A stretch of DNA of 33,882 nt from Clostridia bacterium (lineage in GTDB: Bacteria > Bacillota > Clostridia > Christensenellales > Borkfalkiaceae): assembly GCA_021204625.1 (NCBI GenBank), contig JAJPZA010000167.1, positions 1-33,882 of the forward strand. Direction: 5' to 3'. Position 1 is the first letter of the stretch. Each line of letters starts with the position of its first letter. The notes under the pieces were generated by a model. The model was not told the origin of the DNA. It worked only from the letters and a program-made list of their open reading frames with translations, and made no database searches. A program made the translations under genes and the position numbers. This document shows, in pieces, positions 24,376 through 32,795 of this stretch.

Positions 24376-24411
24376 TGTTCATTTCCAGGCTCATCTTACC
24401 CCGAATGAGCA
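24376..24411. promoter_or_regulatory. Candidate autoregulatory operators in front of the DeoR gene
   Basis: TGTTCATTT (24376-24384), GGCTCATCT (24388-24396) and GAATGAGCA (24403-24411) are variants of the AAATGARCA motif, two in one direction and one inverted. They lie just upstream of the regulator start and between the divergent regulator and rhaB genes. Confidence 0.6.
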
Positions 24412-24530
24412 GGATTGTCAACAGGCGTCATGGGCCCGCGCCCCGGGCGCCCCCGAGCCTTTTCAGTGAAAAGCGGTGCATATAAAGCGTTTTTGCCGCA
24501 GATCCGCCTTAAACAGGGCGTGCAAAAAGA

Positions 24531-24566
24531 TTTGCGCGCAAATGCGCGAATGAATCCAAATGAACA
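24531..24566. promoter_or_regulatory. Operator region upstream of rhaB
   Basis: TTTGCGCGCAAA (24531-24542) is a perfect 12-bp palindrome related to the sites at GH78 and rhaA. It is followed by GAATGAATC and CCAAATGAACA (24556-24566), two direct copies of the other motif about 10 bp apart. A possible -10 TATAAA is at 24481-24486, but its -35 box is poor. No gene lies between 24363 and 24656. Confidence 0.65.
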
Positions 24567-24656
24567 GAACACCCGCGCTGCGGCGCCCCTGCGATGCAGG
24601 CGGGGCCGTTAACGGAAGACACAAAAATACCATCCACACAAGGTTCAAGGGCAGTT

Positions 24657-25976
24657 ATGTTAGAGTATTTTCTTGCGATAGACATCGGCGCGTCCAGCGG
24701 AAGGCACATTGTGGGCCGCTGGGACGGAGACAGGATTGAGACGGACGAAGTGTACAGGTTCCCCACAGGCGTGTGCCGCAAGGACGGATGCCTGGAGTGG
24801 GACATAGACCGTCTCTTTGAGTGCGTGGTTTTAGGCATCCGCGAGGCCTTCACGAAGCACCCCGGAATAAAGAGCCTGGCCATAGACACCTGGGCGGTGG
24901 ACTACGTTCTTATGGACGAAGAGAACCAGCCCATAAAGCCCTGCTACGCGTACAGGGACTTGAGGACCGAGAAGGTCATAGACGAAGTGCACTCAATCGA
25001 GCCCTTTGAGAAGCTGTACAAAAAGACGGGCATCCAGTTCCAGCCGTTCAACACCATATACCAGCTGTACGCGGACAAGAAGGCAGGGAGGCTGGACAAG
25101 GCCGCAAGCCTTCTCATGCTCCCGGAATACCTTGCGTACCGCCTTACCGGCGAGAGGCGCCGCGAGTACACGAACGCCACGGCCACCGGCCTTGTGAACG
25201 CAGAGACCGGGGATTATGACAGGGAAATCACGGACGCCCTCGGGCTTCCCGGAAGGTTCTTTGAAAAGCCCGTCATGCCCGGCACCGCCGCAGGCAGGCT
25301 TAAGAAAGGCATAGCGGAATATGTGGGAGGCAACTGCAATGTCGTAATGTGCGCCACCCATGACACCGCCAGCTCCGTGGAGGGAATGGACATAGAGGGA
25401 GACAACCCGTACATCTCCTCCGGCACATGGTCACTGCTTGGCATCAAGGTTCCCAAGGCCATAACCACGGACGAAAGCCTGAAGGCCAACTTCACAAACG
25501 AGGGCGGCGTGGGATACGTCCGCTACCAGAAGAATATCATGGGGATGTGGATAATTAACGAGCTCAAGAAGGACATCTGCCCCTTCCTGTCATTCCCGGA
25601 GATTGTGGCGCTTGCGAAGGCAAGCGGATTCTCCGAGACCGTGGACGTGAACTCCGAGACCTTCCTCTCTCCCATGAACATGAAGAAGGCCTTTGACGAC
25701 ACCCTTAAGACCAGGCCCGCCTGCGTCGGAGACTATTTCCGCTGCGCCACGGCATCCCTGGCGCAGGGGTACAAAAAGGCCCTCGAGGATCTTTCCGCGA
25801 ACACCGGCAAGACCTTTGAAAAGCTCTACATATACGGCGGCGGCGCGAAGAACACCCTTTTGAACGAGATGACCCAGGAGGCCTGCGGCCTGCCCGTCAT
25901 CGCCCGTCCCATAGAGGCCAGCGCGCTCGGCAACCTCAAGGTGCAGATGAGGGCATACTACAAGAACAGGCTGTAA
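24657..25976 (+). CDS. rhaB: Rhamnulokinase
   Basis: FGGY-family kinase of 439 aa that phosphorylates L-rhamnulose at C1. The N-terminal ATPase motif is FLAIDIGASSGRHIVG. AIDTWAVDYVLMD and YRDLRT match RhaB rather than xylulo- or glycerol kinases. The second domain has MCATHDTASSVEG, YISSGTWSLLG and the ADENOSINE-type GGGAKN segment. The frame is open further upstream but the family start is MLEYFLAID at 24657, with AAGGGC 5' of it. It is divergent from the DeoR gene, separated by operators, and followed by a 300-bp gap before rhaA. Confidence 0.95.
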   Translation: MLEYFLAIDIGASSGRHIVGRWDGDRIETDEVYRFPTGVCRKDGCLEWDIDRLFECVVLGIREAFTKHPGIKSLAIDTWAVDYVLMDEENQPIKPCYAYRDLRTEKVIDEVHSIEPFEKLYKKTGIQFQPFNTIYQLYADKKAGRLDKAASLLMLPEYLAYRLTGERRREYTNATATGLVNAETGDYDREITDALGLPGRFFEKPVMPGTAAGRLKKGIAEYVGGNCNVVMCATHDTASSVEGMDIEGDNPYISSGTWSLLGIKVPKAITTDESLKANFTNEGGVGYVRYQKNIMGMWIINELKKDICPFLSFPEIVALAKASGFSETVDVNSETFLSPMNMKKAFDDTLKTRPACVGDYFRCATASLAQGYKKALEDLSANTGKTFEKLYIYGGGAKNTLLNEMTQEACGLPVIARPIEASALGNLKVQMRAYYKNRL

Positions 25977-25985
25977 TGCCGCAAT

Positions 25986-26088
25986 CCGTTCCCTATTATT
26001 CCGTTCCCTATTATATTATCCTATTATATTTTTATATTATACGGATATATTATTATATTATACGGACAGGCGGAACGGACAGGCGGAG
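25986..26088. repeat. Mosaic of short tandem repeats between rhaB and rhaA
   Basis: CCGTTCCCTATTAT(T/A) is repeated with a 15-bp period (25986-26015). TATATTATACGGA occurs at 26033-26045 and 26054-26066. CGGACAGGCGGAR is duplicated in tandem (26063-26088). The AT-rich part could contain rhaB termination or rhaA promoter signals, but no clear hairpin with T-run is present. Slippage is likely here. Confidence 0.8.
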
Positions 26089-26241
26089 CTTCCGGCATGG
26101 CAGATGCGGGCCATTCGGCCCGGACCCGGATGCGGGAAAGCATATTCCGGTCCTTTTTGGCCCGGAGACCTTCCGGCGGAACGGGTTTTCCCCCGGCTCC
26201 CGGAGCAGACTGCGAACGGGGGAGGACAAAACATGAATACA

Positions 26242-26254
26242 TTTGCGGCGCAAA
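26242..26254. promoter_or_regulatory. Palindromic operator upstream of rhaA
   Basis: TTTGCGGCGCAAA is the exact reverse complement of the site within the GH78 promoter. It lies 22 bp before the rhaA ATG, so a bound protein would block transcription or the start of the transcript. Confidence 0.6.
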
Positions 26255-26276
26255 GGCCGCAGAGGCGTAATATAAT

Positions 26277-27524
26277 ATGAGCACTATATACGAACTTGCT
26301 AAAGATAAATACGCGGAATACGGAGTGGACACAGAGTCCGCTCTTGAAACATTGAAGAATATCCCGGTTTCCCTGCACTGCTGGCAGGGGGACGACGTCC
26401 AGGGCTTTGACACGACAGGCGCCCTTTCCGGCGGCATACAGGCCACGGGAAACTATCCCGGCAGGGCAAGGAACTTTGAAGAGCTCAAGGCGGACATCGC
26501 ATTTGCATGCAGCTTAATGCTCGGCGTGAAGAGGCTCAACCTTCACGCAAGCTACGCAGTGAAGCCCGCAGGGGACTTGTCTGACAGGGACGAAGTGAAG
26601 GCGGAGTATTTCAAGCCCTGGGTGGACTTCGCTAAAGAGCAGGGCCTTCAAGGCATAGATTTCAACCCCACGCTCTTCACGCATCCCATGGTAAAGAACG
26701 GGCTCACCCTTTCATCCCCGGATGAAAACGTGCGCGCCTTCTGGATAAAGCACTGCATAGCATGCCTCCGCATCTCGGAGTATCTCGCGGACGAGATGGG
26801 TTCGCCTGTCCTCATGAACATCTGGATTCCGGACGGATTCAAGGACGTGCCCGCGGACAGGCTCGGCCCCAGGATGCGCCTCAAGGACTCTCTGGACAGG
26901 ATTCTGGCCAGCGGGTATGACAGGTCCAAGGTCTCCGTGGCCGTGGAGAGCAAGGTGTTCGGAATAGGCATAGAGAGCTACACCGTTGGATCCAGCGAGT
27001 TCTACATGAACTATGCCGCAAAGAAAGACATCTGCTGCCTTCTGGACAACGGCCATTATCATCCTACGGAAGTGGTATCGGACAAGATTCCTTCCCTTCT
27101 CGCGTTCTATGACAAGATCGCCCTTCACGTGACCCGCGGCGTCCGCTGGGACAGCGACCACGTCATCCTCTTCGAGGACGAGATAAAGGAGATAGCAAAA
27201 GAGATAGTGCGCAATGACGCCATCGGGAAGGTAATGCTCTCAATAGACTATTTCGACGCTTCCATCAACAGGATCTCAGCCTGGGTCACCGGCCAGAGGG
27301 CCCTGCAGCAGGCGCTCCTTTTCGCCCTTCTTCTGCCCAACGGGGATTTAAAGAAGCTCCAGGACGAGAGCAGGTTCACGGAGCTCATGGCCCTGCAGGA
27401 AGAGTGCAAGATGCTGCCGCTCGGGCCCGTATGGAACGAGTACCTCGCCCGCGAGGGGAAGCCGGAGTCATACATCGCCTGTGTGAAGAAGTACGAGCAG
27501 GAGGTCCTTTCCGGGAGGGCCTGA
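26277..27524 (+). CDS. rhaA: L-rhamnose isomerase
   Basis: Manganese/zinc-dependent isomerase of 415 aa converting L-rhamnose to L-rhamnulose. RhaA signatures are HCWQGDDVQGF near residue 34, NLHASYA, NIWIPDGFKD, VESKVFGIG with a metal-binding Glu, LLDNGHYHPTE, the HVTRGVRWDSDHV segment and SIDYFDASINRISAW. Length is normal. ATG 26277 gives the usual start; there is no good ribosome site, and a TATAAT (26271-26276) touches the ATG, which is more likely chance than a leaderless promoter. It is flanked by long gaps and seems to be its own transcription unit. Confidence 0.95.
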   Translation: MSTIYELAKDKYAEYGVDTESALETLKNIPVSLHCWQGDDVQGFDTTGALSGGIQATGNYPGRARNFEELKADIAFACSLMLGVKRLNLHASYAVKPAGDLSDRDEVKAEYFKPWVDFAKEQGLQGIDFNPTLFTHPMVKNGLTLSSPDENVRAFWIKHCIACLRISEYLADEMGSPVLMNIWIPDGFKDVPADRLGPRMRLKDSLDRILASGYDRSKVSVAVESKVFGIGIESYTVGSSEFYMNYAAKKDICCLLDNGHYHPTEVVSDKIPSLLAFYDKIALHVTRGVRWDSDHVILFEDEIKEIAKEIVRNDAIGKVMLSIDYFDASINRISAWVTGQRALQQALLFALLLPNGDLKKLQDESRFTELMALQEECKMLPLGPVWNEYLAREGKPESYIACVKKYEQEVLSGRA

Positions 27525-27540
27525 TGCGCCGGTTCCTGTA

Positions 27541-27710
27541 AATCCGGCATTATCCGGCTCCCGGATTTCCGGGATTATGCCGCCTGCTTTCCGGCATTGC
27601 ATTTCCGGCATTATATTACAATATATTAATAGGTTGACTGAACAGCCCCTTCGGGCCCGGCCCGGCAATCCGGGCGGCCGCTCCGGGGGCGGCCCTTTGC
27701 CCGCGGCGCA
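27541..27710. other. rhaA-fucO gap: CCGGCATTAT repeats and GC-rich hairpins
   Basis: TTTCCGGCATT occurs twice 14 bp apart (about 27589-27614), with further TCCGGCATTAT copies before it. GGCCGC...GCGGCC near 27675-27696, followed by CTTTG, is a possible rhaA terminator. The remainder up to 27797 shows no gene. TGAAATTTCA (about 27767) is a 10-bp palindrome in front of the fucO promoter. Confidence 0.5.
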
Positions 27711-27798
27711 TTGTGAACGCTGGATGTAGTTCATGGAACATTGCAAAAATTTCTATGACAAAAAATGAAATTTCACAATCATTATGTGACATTATATA

Positions 27799-27827
27799 TT
27801 GCAAAGGGTTTTTCAGTGTGTTAGAAT
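27799..27827 (+). promoter_or_regulatory. fucO promoter
   Basis: TTGCAA (27799-27804) and TAGAAT (27822-27827) are 17 bp apart, giving a leader of about 75 nt. The -10 context GTTAGAATA is shared with ppdK. A GGGAGG ribosome site is found just before the start codon. Confidence 0.7.
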
Positions 27828-27910
27828 AAAGCAACGATGTTGTTCGTGGTTCACACTTTCACGGAGTTGCTGAAGGCATAAGACTATAAACAACATGGGA
27901 GGGAAAAACA

Positions 27911-29059
27911 ATGGCCAACAGAATTGTATTGAACGAGACCAGCTATCATGGCGCGGGATGCATTTCTGAAATTTCCGCAGAGGCTAAGAGAAGGGGATTT
28001 TCCAAAGCTTTCGTCTGCTCAGACCCGGACCTCGTGAAGTTCGGAGTCACAAAGAAGATTTTTGACGTACTGGACGCCGCAGGGCTGCCGTACACTCTTT
28101 ATTCTGAGATCAAGCCCAATCCCACAATAGAGAACGTGCTTTCCGGCGTGCAGGCTTTCAAGGAAAGCGGAGCGGATTATATTATAGCCGTCGGCGGCGG
28201 CTCCTCAATGGACACAGCCAAGGCTGTGGGCATCATCATCCGCAACCCCGAATTCTCAGACGTCCGCTCGCTTGAGGGCGTTGCTCCCACAAAGAATCCG
28301 TGCGTTCCCATCTTCGCCGTTCCCACGACAGCGGGCACGGCCGCGGAGGTCACCATAAATTACGTCATCACGGACGTCCAGAAGAAGCGCAAGTTCGTGT
28401 GCGTGGACGTTCATGACATTCCCGTCATCGCTTTCGTGGACAGCGGCATGATGTCCACAATGCCCAAGGGTCTCACGGCCGCAACCGGAATGGACGCCCT
28501 CACCCATGCAATCGAGGGATATATCACGAAGGCCGCCTGGGAGATGACGGACATGTTCCATCTCAAGGCCATAGAGATTGTTTCCAAGTCCCTCCGCGGC
28601 GCCGTAAGGGGCGAGAAGGAAGGAAGAGAGGGAATGGCCTTGGGGCAGTACATCGCCGGAATGGGATTCTCAAACGTAGGCTTAGGCCTCGTTCATTCAA
28701 TGGCTCATGCCCTCGGCGCCGTATATGACACCCCTCACGGAGTCGCAAACGCAATCCTGCTTCCCACAGTCATGAAGTACAATGCGGACGCGACGGGGGA
28801 GAGGTACCGCGACATCGCAAAGGCGATGGGCGTTGAAGGCACGGAAAACATGACGCAGGAAGAGTACAGGCAGGCAGCGATAGACGCCGTAGCCCAGCTC
28901 TCCAAGGACGTGGGCATCCCGCAGGACCTCAAGGGAATCGTGAAGGAGGAGGACATAGACTTCCTCGCGGATTCCGCAATGGCGGACGCATGCTGCCCCG
29001 GCAACCCCAAAGACCCCACAAAAGAGGATGTAGTGGCTTTATACAAGTCGCTGCTTTGA
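27911..29059 (+). CDS. fucO: Lactaldehyde reductase (iron alcohol dehydrogenase)
   Basis: Group III iron-dependent alcohol dehydrogenase of 382 aa, which reduces L-lactaldehyde from the aldolase to L-1,2-propanediol. It parallels E. coli FucO from the MANR start through IAVGGGSSMDTAKA (nucleotide binding), PTTAGTAAEVTINYVITD, GMDALTHAIEGYI and GLVHSMAHALGAVYDTPHG. The four iron ligands (Asp and His in DALTH, His in VHSMAH, His in DTPHG) are present. The start has a GGGAGG site 7 nt upstream. Its last 37 bp recur, altered, immediately downstream at 29070-29110. Confidence 0.95.
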   Translation: MANRIVLNETSYHGAGCISEISAEAKRRGFSKAFVCSDPDLVKFGVTKKIFDVLDAAGLPYTLYSEIKPNPTIENVLSGVQAFKESGADYIIAVGGGSSMDTAKAVGIIIRNPEFSDVRSLEGVAPTKNPCVPIFAVPTTAGTAAEVTINYVITDVQKKRKFVCVDVHDIPVIAFVDSGMMSTMPKGLTAATGMDALTHAIEGYITKAAWEMTDMFHLKAIEIVSKSLRGAVRGEKEGREGMALGQYIAGMGFSNVGLGLVHSMAHALGAVYDTPHGVANAILLPTVMKYNADATGERYRDIAKAMGVEGTENMTQEEYRQAAIDAVAQLSKDVGIPQDLKGIVKEEDIDFLADSAMADACCPGNPKDPTKEDVVALYKSLL

Positions 29060-29066
29060 TGTTTTG

Positions 29067-29110
29067 AAGGAGGATGTAGTGGCTCCTTTTAATTAAGTCA
29101 CTGCTTTGAT
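29067..29110 (+). pseudogene. Diverged duplicate of the fucO 3' end
   Basis: GAGGATGTAGTGGCT and AAGTCRCTGCTTTGAT occur at the end of fucO (29024-29060) and again at 29070-29110. The second copy has a 4-nt insertion between the two blocks, which breaks the frame; past it the codons still read IKSLL-stop against fucO YKSLL-stop. AAGGAG (29067-29072) pairs with CTCCTT (29083-29088), followed by TT, so the segment may also act as a weak hairpin. It lies directly in front of the symporter gene. Confidence 0.75.
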
Positions 29111-29119
29111 ATATATCTC

Positions 29120-31387
29120 ATGGAAACTGAAGCTGTAAAGAAGAAAAGCGGTGGTTTCAACAGTCCCTTTTTCCGTAGCCAGATAAAGACCGCCAGTGTC
29201 TCATTCTTCAAGGAAGGAGTTGTTGGATACCTCGTCGGACCGGCGCTTGCCCTCCTGGCAAACTCCGTTCTGCAGAACTACTTCAACAAGTACATGACCG
29301 ATGTCCTCGGAATCAGTAGCTGGTGTTCCTGGTTCTTCACATGGCTCCCCGTTATCACAGTCGTGTTCGTAGTACTCGGCAATATACTTGTCGGAAAACT
29401 GATGGACAACATGCGCACGCCGATGGGCAAGGCTAGGCCGCTCATCATACTGGCAGTGCCCATCATGCTTGTCGCATTGATTATCCTGTTCATATGCACA
29501 CCGAACATCACCGGTGCCGACTATGCAGTGGCAGAAGGCAGCGTATTTGCTTCTGACTTCTCCGGAAGATACGTGAGCGTTCTTGTCTGCGTAGCTATCG
29601 GATACATCATCTGGTTCGGCCTTGCATATCCCATGTACTTCACGTCTCATGGCACGATGGTCAGCGTATCCACCCGTGAAGGCGGAAAGAGATCACTGCT
29701 TGCAACGCTTTCCAACGCCGCAACCCTCGGCGCCGTCGGAATCGCGCAGATGATCATTCCCTTCTTCTATTTCTGGCTGTTCCCGTCAATGACAACAGGC
29801 ACGTTCGACAAAGACGGAAATGCACTTACAGTCGTAAACGCCGCTTCATCATACAGCGCATGGAAGACATTCTCAATCTGCCTTATCGTTGTATGCTTCA
29901 TCGGCGCACTGCTTGAGTTCTACTTCACACGTGAGCGTGTAACAGAAGAGTCTCTCAACAGCGAGATCAAGGCTCCGAAGGTATCCGTTCCCATGGGCAA
30001 GCAGGCAAAGGCTTGCACAAGCGACGCTTACTGGTGGATTATGATGGTGTTCTTCCTTCTGTACCAGATGGGCGGAATGATGAAGAACGTCTCCATAAGC
30101 TACTACAGCATTTCACATTTCTGGAACAACGGCGTTATTGACCAGACATACGGCGGCAACCTTCAGGGAACCCTTGCAATCATCGGCGCAGTTCCCACAG
30201 CACTCGGCATGTTCATAGCAGCGCCTATAGCCAGCAAACTCGGCAAAGTAAGGACTATAATCTGCGGTGCAGTAGTGGCAGTAATAGGCGGCATCATCGG
30301 ATTCATTGCACCGTACAACTTCGGCTGCATATGCGCATCCTTCTGCATCAAGGCACTCGGATCCACGCCTGCAATGTACCTGTCGCTGTCACTTCTTGCC
30401 GACGTTCATGACCATTCAGAGGCAAAGCACGGATTCCGTTCCGACGGCTTCTCCATGATGGTATACGGCGCAATCATGGCAAGCTGCTCCGGTCTTGCAA
30501 CAGGCATCCTTAACCTGCTCATCACAGGATACGACAGTAACGCATATATTGATATATATAACAACCCTGCATTCCAGAACGCAGTTATGTGGCTCTTCAT
30601 CGGCGGCGAGACGGCTTGCTATCTCGGAATCCTCATCATCATGCTCTTCATGCGTGTTGAGAGATTCTCAGACCGTGACCATGACCTGATTACAGAGCGC
30701 CAGATGGCAGAAGCCGCTGCAGCCGGCGTTGAATTCGTACCTGCAGCAGAGAAGCTGAAGCAGCAGGAGCTTGCAGCCAAGGCTCAGGCAGACGAAGAGA
30801 GAAAGGCTAAGCTCAAGGCTGACTGCGAGAAGAAAGGACTCAACTTCGAGGTAGAAGAGGCTAAGTATCAGGAGCTCAAGGCAGCAAGAGATCAGGCCAA
30901 CGCCGTAAAGAAGGCTCAGGCCGCAGAGGCTAAGGCAGCTAAGAAAGCGGCTGCAGCAGAGGCCGCTGAGGCCAAGCGCAAGGCCGCAATCGAGAAGATT
31001 GCCGCATCCAAGAGCTTAAGCTTCGAAGATGCCGAGAAGGAATACCAGGCCGCAATCGATGCCAAGGCTGCAAAGAAGGCCGAGGCAGACAGAATTCTCT
31101 ACGAGAAGGAAGATGCAAAGGACAAGCAGGCCCGTGACGATGACATCCGCTACGACTTCAAGTCCACGCCGAAGCTTCTTGCAAAGGCTGAGAAGAAGGC
31201 CGCTGCCGCTTCCGCAAAGGCAGATGCTGCAAAGCAGGCAGCCCAGAGCGGAGATGCAAAGCTTGTCGCCAAGGCAGAAAAGCTTGCCGAAAAGGCTGCT
31301 GACGCAGCTGATGCCGTTGAGTACTGGAAGGCTCAGGTAGAGCTGTCCAAGAAGGCATATGAGGCTCTTGAAGGCACGGCAGCATAA
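29120..31387 (+). CDS. GPH/MFS-type sugar symporter with coiled-coil tail
   Basis: Protein of 755 aa. Residues 1-513 form a 12-helix transporter of the glycoside-pentoside-hexuronide:cation type (GVVGYLVGPALALLANSVL; GKLMDNMRTPMGKARPLI, a typical loop; a central loop near 270-300). Residues 514-755 are an Ala/Lys/Glu-rich, strongly helical cytoplasmic tail with three related pieces starting at G536 (GVEFVPAAEKLKQQEL), G573 (GLNFEVEEAKYQEL) and S632 (SLSFEDAEKEYQAA). Known GPH tails, as in LacS, are IIA domains; this one is not. The likely substrate is a rhamnoside or rhamnosyl-glucoside, by context. ATG 29120 has no close ribosome site; the nearest, AAGGAGG, is 47 nt upstream in the fucO fragment. 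Confidence 0.88.
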   Translation: METEAVKKKSGGFNSPFFRSQIKTASVSFFKEGVVGYLVGPALALLANSVLQNYFNKYMTDVLGISSWCSWFFTWLPVITVVFVVLGNILVGKLMDNMRTPMGKARPLIILAVPIMLVALIILFICTPNITGADYAVAEGSVFASDFSGRYVSVLVCVAIGYIIWFGLAYPMYFTSHGTMVSVSTREGGKRSLLATLSNAATLGAVGIAQMIIPFFYFWLFPSMTTGTFDKDGNALTVVNAASSYSAWKTFSICLIVVCFIGALLEFYFTRERVTEESLNSEIKAPKVSVPMGKQAKACTSDAYWWIMMVFFLLYQMGGMMKNVSISYYSISHFWNNGVIDQTYGGNLQGTLAIIGAVPTALGMFIAAPIASKLGKVRTIICGAVVAVIGGIIGFIAPYNFGCICASFCIKALGSTPAMYLSLSLLADVHDHSEAKHGFRSDGFSMMVYGAIMASCSGLATGILNLLITGYDSNAYIDIYNNPAFQNAVMWLFIGGETACYLGILIIMLFMRVERFSDRDHDLITERQMAEAAAAGVEFVPAAEKLKQQELAAKAQADEERKAKLKADCEKKGLNFEVEEAKYQELKAARDQANAVKKAQAAEAKAAKKAAAAEAAEAKRKAAIEKIAASKSLSFEDAEKEYQAAIDAKAAKKAEADRILYEKEDAKDKQARDDDIRYDFKSTPKLLAKAEKKAAAASAKADAAKQAAQSGDAKLVAKAEKLAEKAADAADAVEYWKAQVELSKKAYEALEGTAA

Positions 31388-31447
31388 ATAATACCACTGC
31401 ATCCTACCGGATATGACCCATATACGGCCATACACAAACGACACAAC

Positions 31448-31475
31448 ACGGTCTGGTGGAGTGCCGCCAGACCGT
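31448..31475 (+). terminator. Terminator of the symporter gene
   Basis: ACGGTCTGG (31448-31456) pairs with CCAGACCGT (31467-31475), with further pairs inside. TCGTTTGG follows. It lies 60 bp after the stop codon. Confidence 0.75.
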
Positions 31476-31600
31476 TCGTTTGGCCGGCAGGAATAGTGTG
31501 AATATTAGTGATTTGCCTGTGTCGGCTCCCGACTTTTCCCCGCATGCAGGCACTGCAAGCGAACAGCGAAGCGCAGAACATGACTGGTGGAAGGTTAGAG

Positions 31601-32548
31601 ATGAGGAACCTGTTTTTAGGGATTGACATAGGCGGGACAGGCATAAAAGGCATCCTGACGGATGAGGACGGCAAGCTGTACTCGGAAGCGGACATAAGGA
31701 CGGGAGTCAAGGACGGCAACCAGGCCGTGTGCAACAACATCGCTTTCCTTATTGAGAAGCTCATGGAAGGCTGTGACCGCAGGAACATCCTCGGCGTGGG
31801 TATGGGCTGTCCGGGCATCATAGACCGCAGGCACGGTGTTGTAGTGTTCTCGGCTAACCTTAATATGAGGAATTTTCCTCTGGCGGCTGAGATTGAAAGA
31901 AGAGTAATGATGCCCGTGGTGATGGCCAATGACGCTCACACGGCGGCCCTCGGCGAATCCGTTTTCGGTGCCGGGTCGGACTATCGCAACAGCATTCTGG
32001 TGACCCTTGGAACCGGCATAGGCGGCGGCGTGGTCATAGACGACAGGCTGTTTGAAGGCGGCGGGTCCGCCGGAACCGAGATAGGCCATATGGTCATCGT
32101 GGAAGGCGGCGAACTGTGCGCCTGCGGCAGGCGCGGATGCTTTGAACGCTATTGCTCCGCATCTGCTTTAACCAGAATCACCCGCAGGGCCATGGAGGAG
32201 CATCCCGGCTCCGCAATGTGGAACACATACAACCTTCTGACCTGCTCTGCAAAGACTGTCTTTGATTACATGGACACAGATCCGGTGGCAAGGGAGATTA
32301 CGGATGACTTCTTCCACAAGCTCGCCACAGGGCTCGTCAACATCGCCAACATCTTCCGTCCGGAAGTCATTATGATAGGCGGCGGCATGGCGGCGCAGAA
32401 AGAGAGGCTCACGGCGCCTGTGCAGAAGCTTTTTGACGAGCAGCTCTATGGCGGAACGGATTACATGCCTGTAGAGATAGTCACAGCGTCTCTCGGCAAT
32501 AAGGCCGGATCTTTCGGAGCGGCAGCCCTTATGATGGGCGGGGATTAA
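31601..32548 (+). CDS. ROK family sugar kinase (glucokinase-like)
   Basis: Kinase of 315 aa. The N-terminal phosphate-binding loop is GIDIGGTGIKG; VMANDAHTAALGE holds the catalytic Asp; TEIGHMVIVEGG has the sugar-binding ExGH; CACGRRGCFERY is the ROK zinc motif. These features indicate an active hexokinase of the ROK group; glucose is the most likely substrate next to two GH3 beta-glucosidase-type enzymes, but allose, fructose or N-acetylglucosamine type sugars cannot be excluded. ATG 31601 follows GGAAGG at 7 nt; ATG 31580 in the same frame is an alternative. No helix-turn-helix is present, so it is not a ROK repressor. Confidence 0.9.
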   Translation: MRNLFLGIDIGGTGIKGILTDEDGKLYSEADIRTGVKDGNQAVCNNIAFLIEKLMEGCDRRNILGVGMGCPGIIDRRHGVVVFSANLNMRNFPLAAEIERRVMMPVVMANDAHTAALGESVFGAGSDYRNSILVTLGTGIGGGVVIDDRLFEGGGSAGTEIGHMVIVEGGELCACGRRGCFERYCSASALTRITRRAMEEHPGSAMWNTYNLLTCSAKTVFDYMDTDPVAREITDDFFHKLATGLVNIANIFRPEVIMIGGGMAAQKERLTAPVQKLFDEQLYGGTDYMPVEIVTASLGNKAGSFGAAALMMGGD

Positions 32549-32553
32549 AGCCT

Positions 32554-32795
32554 GCAGGAAACGGTCCTGCGGCACTGTCCCGTGAATGCAGGAACTCATG
32601 CATCTTTACGGCACCTGGTGATGCGCAGACCGGATGATTTGCAGGATATCCTCATCAATACTTGAAACACAGCATTTCAAACCCACATAAAGCGGCGGAT
32701 GCCTGGCATCTGAGCGGCACGGGTGGAATAATTTATATACAGATTATGGAATTAACAATTCCTTGCTTACAACAAAGGAGGATGTAAGGAATTTT
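32554..32795. other. Gap before the secreted-protein gene
   Basis: GCAGGA-AACGG-TCCTGC (32554-32570) is a small hairpin after the ROK gene without T-run. TTGAAA (32662-32667) and CATAAA (32686-32691) are a weak promoter candidate with an 18-bp spacer. GGAATT-AAC-AATTCC (32748-32762) is a perfect inverted repeat just upstream of the AAAGGAGG ribosome site (32774-32781). Confidence 0.45.

Noticed and set aside
26271-26276. TATAAT directly before the rhaA ATG as a leaderless promoter
   Set aside because: The transcription start would fall inside the gene and there is no -35 box at a suitable distance.
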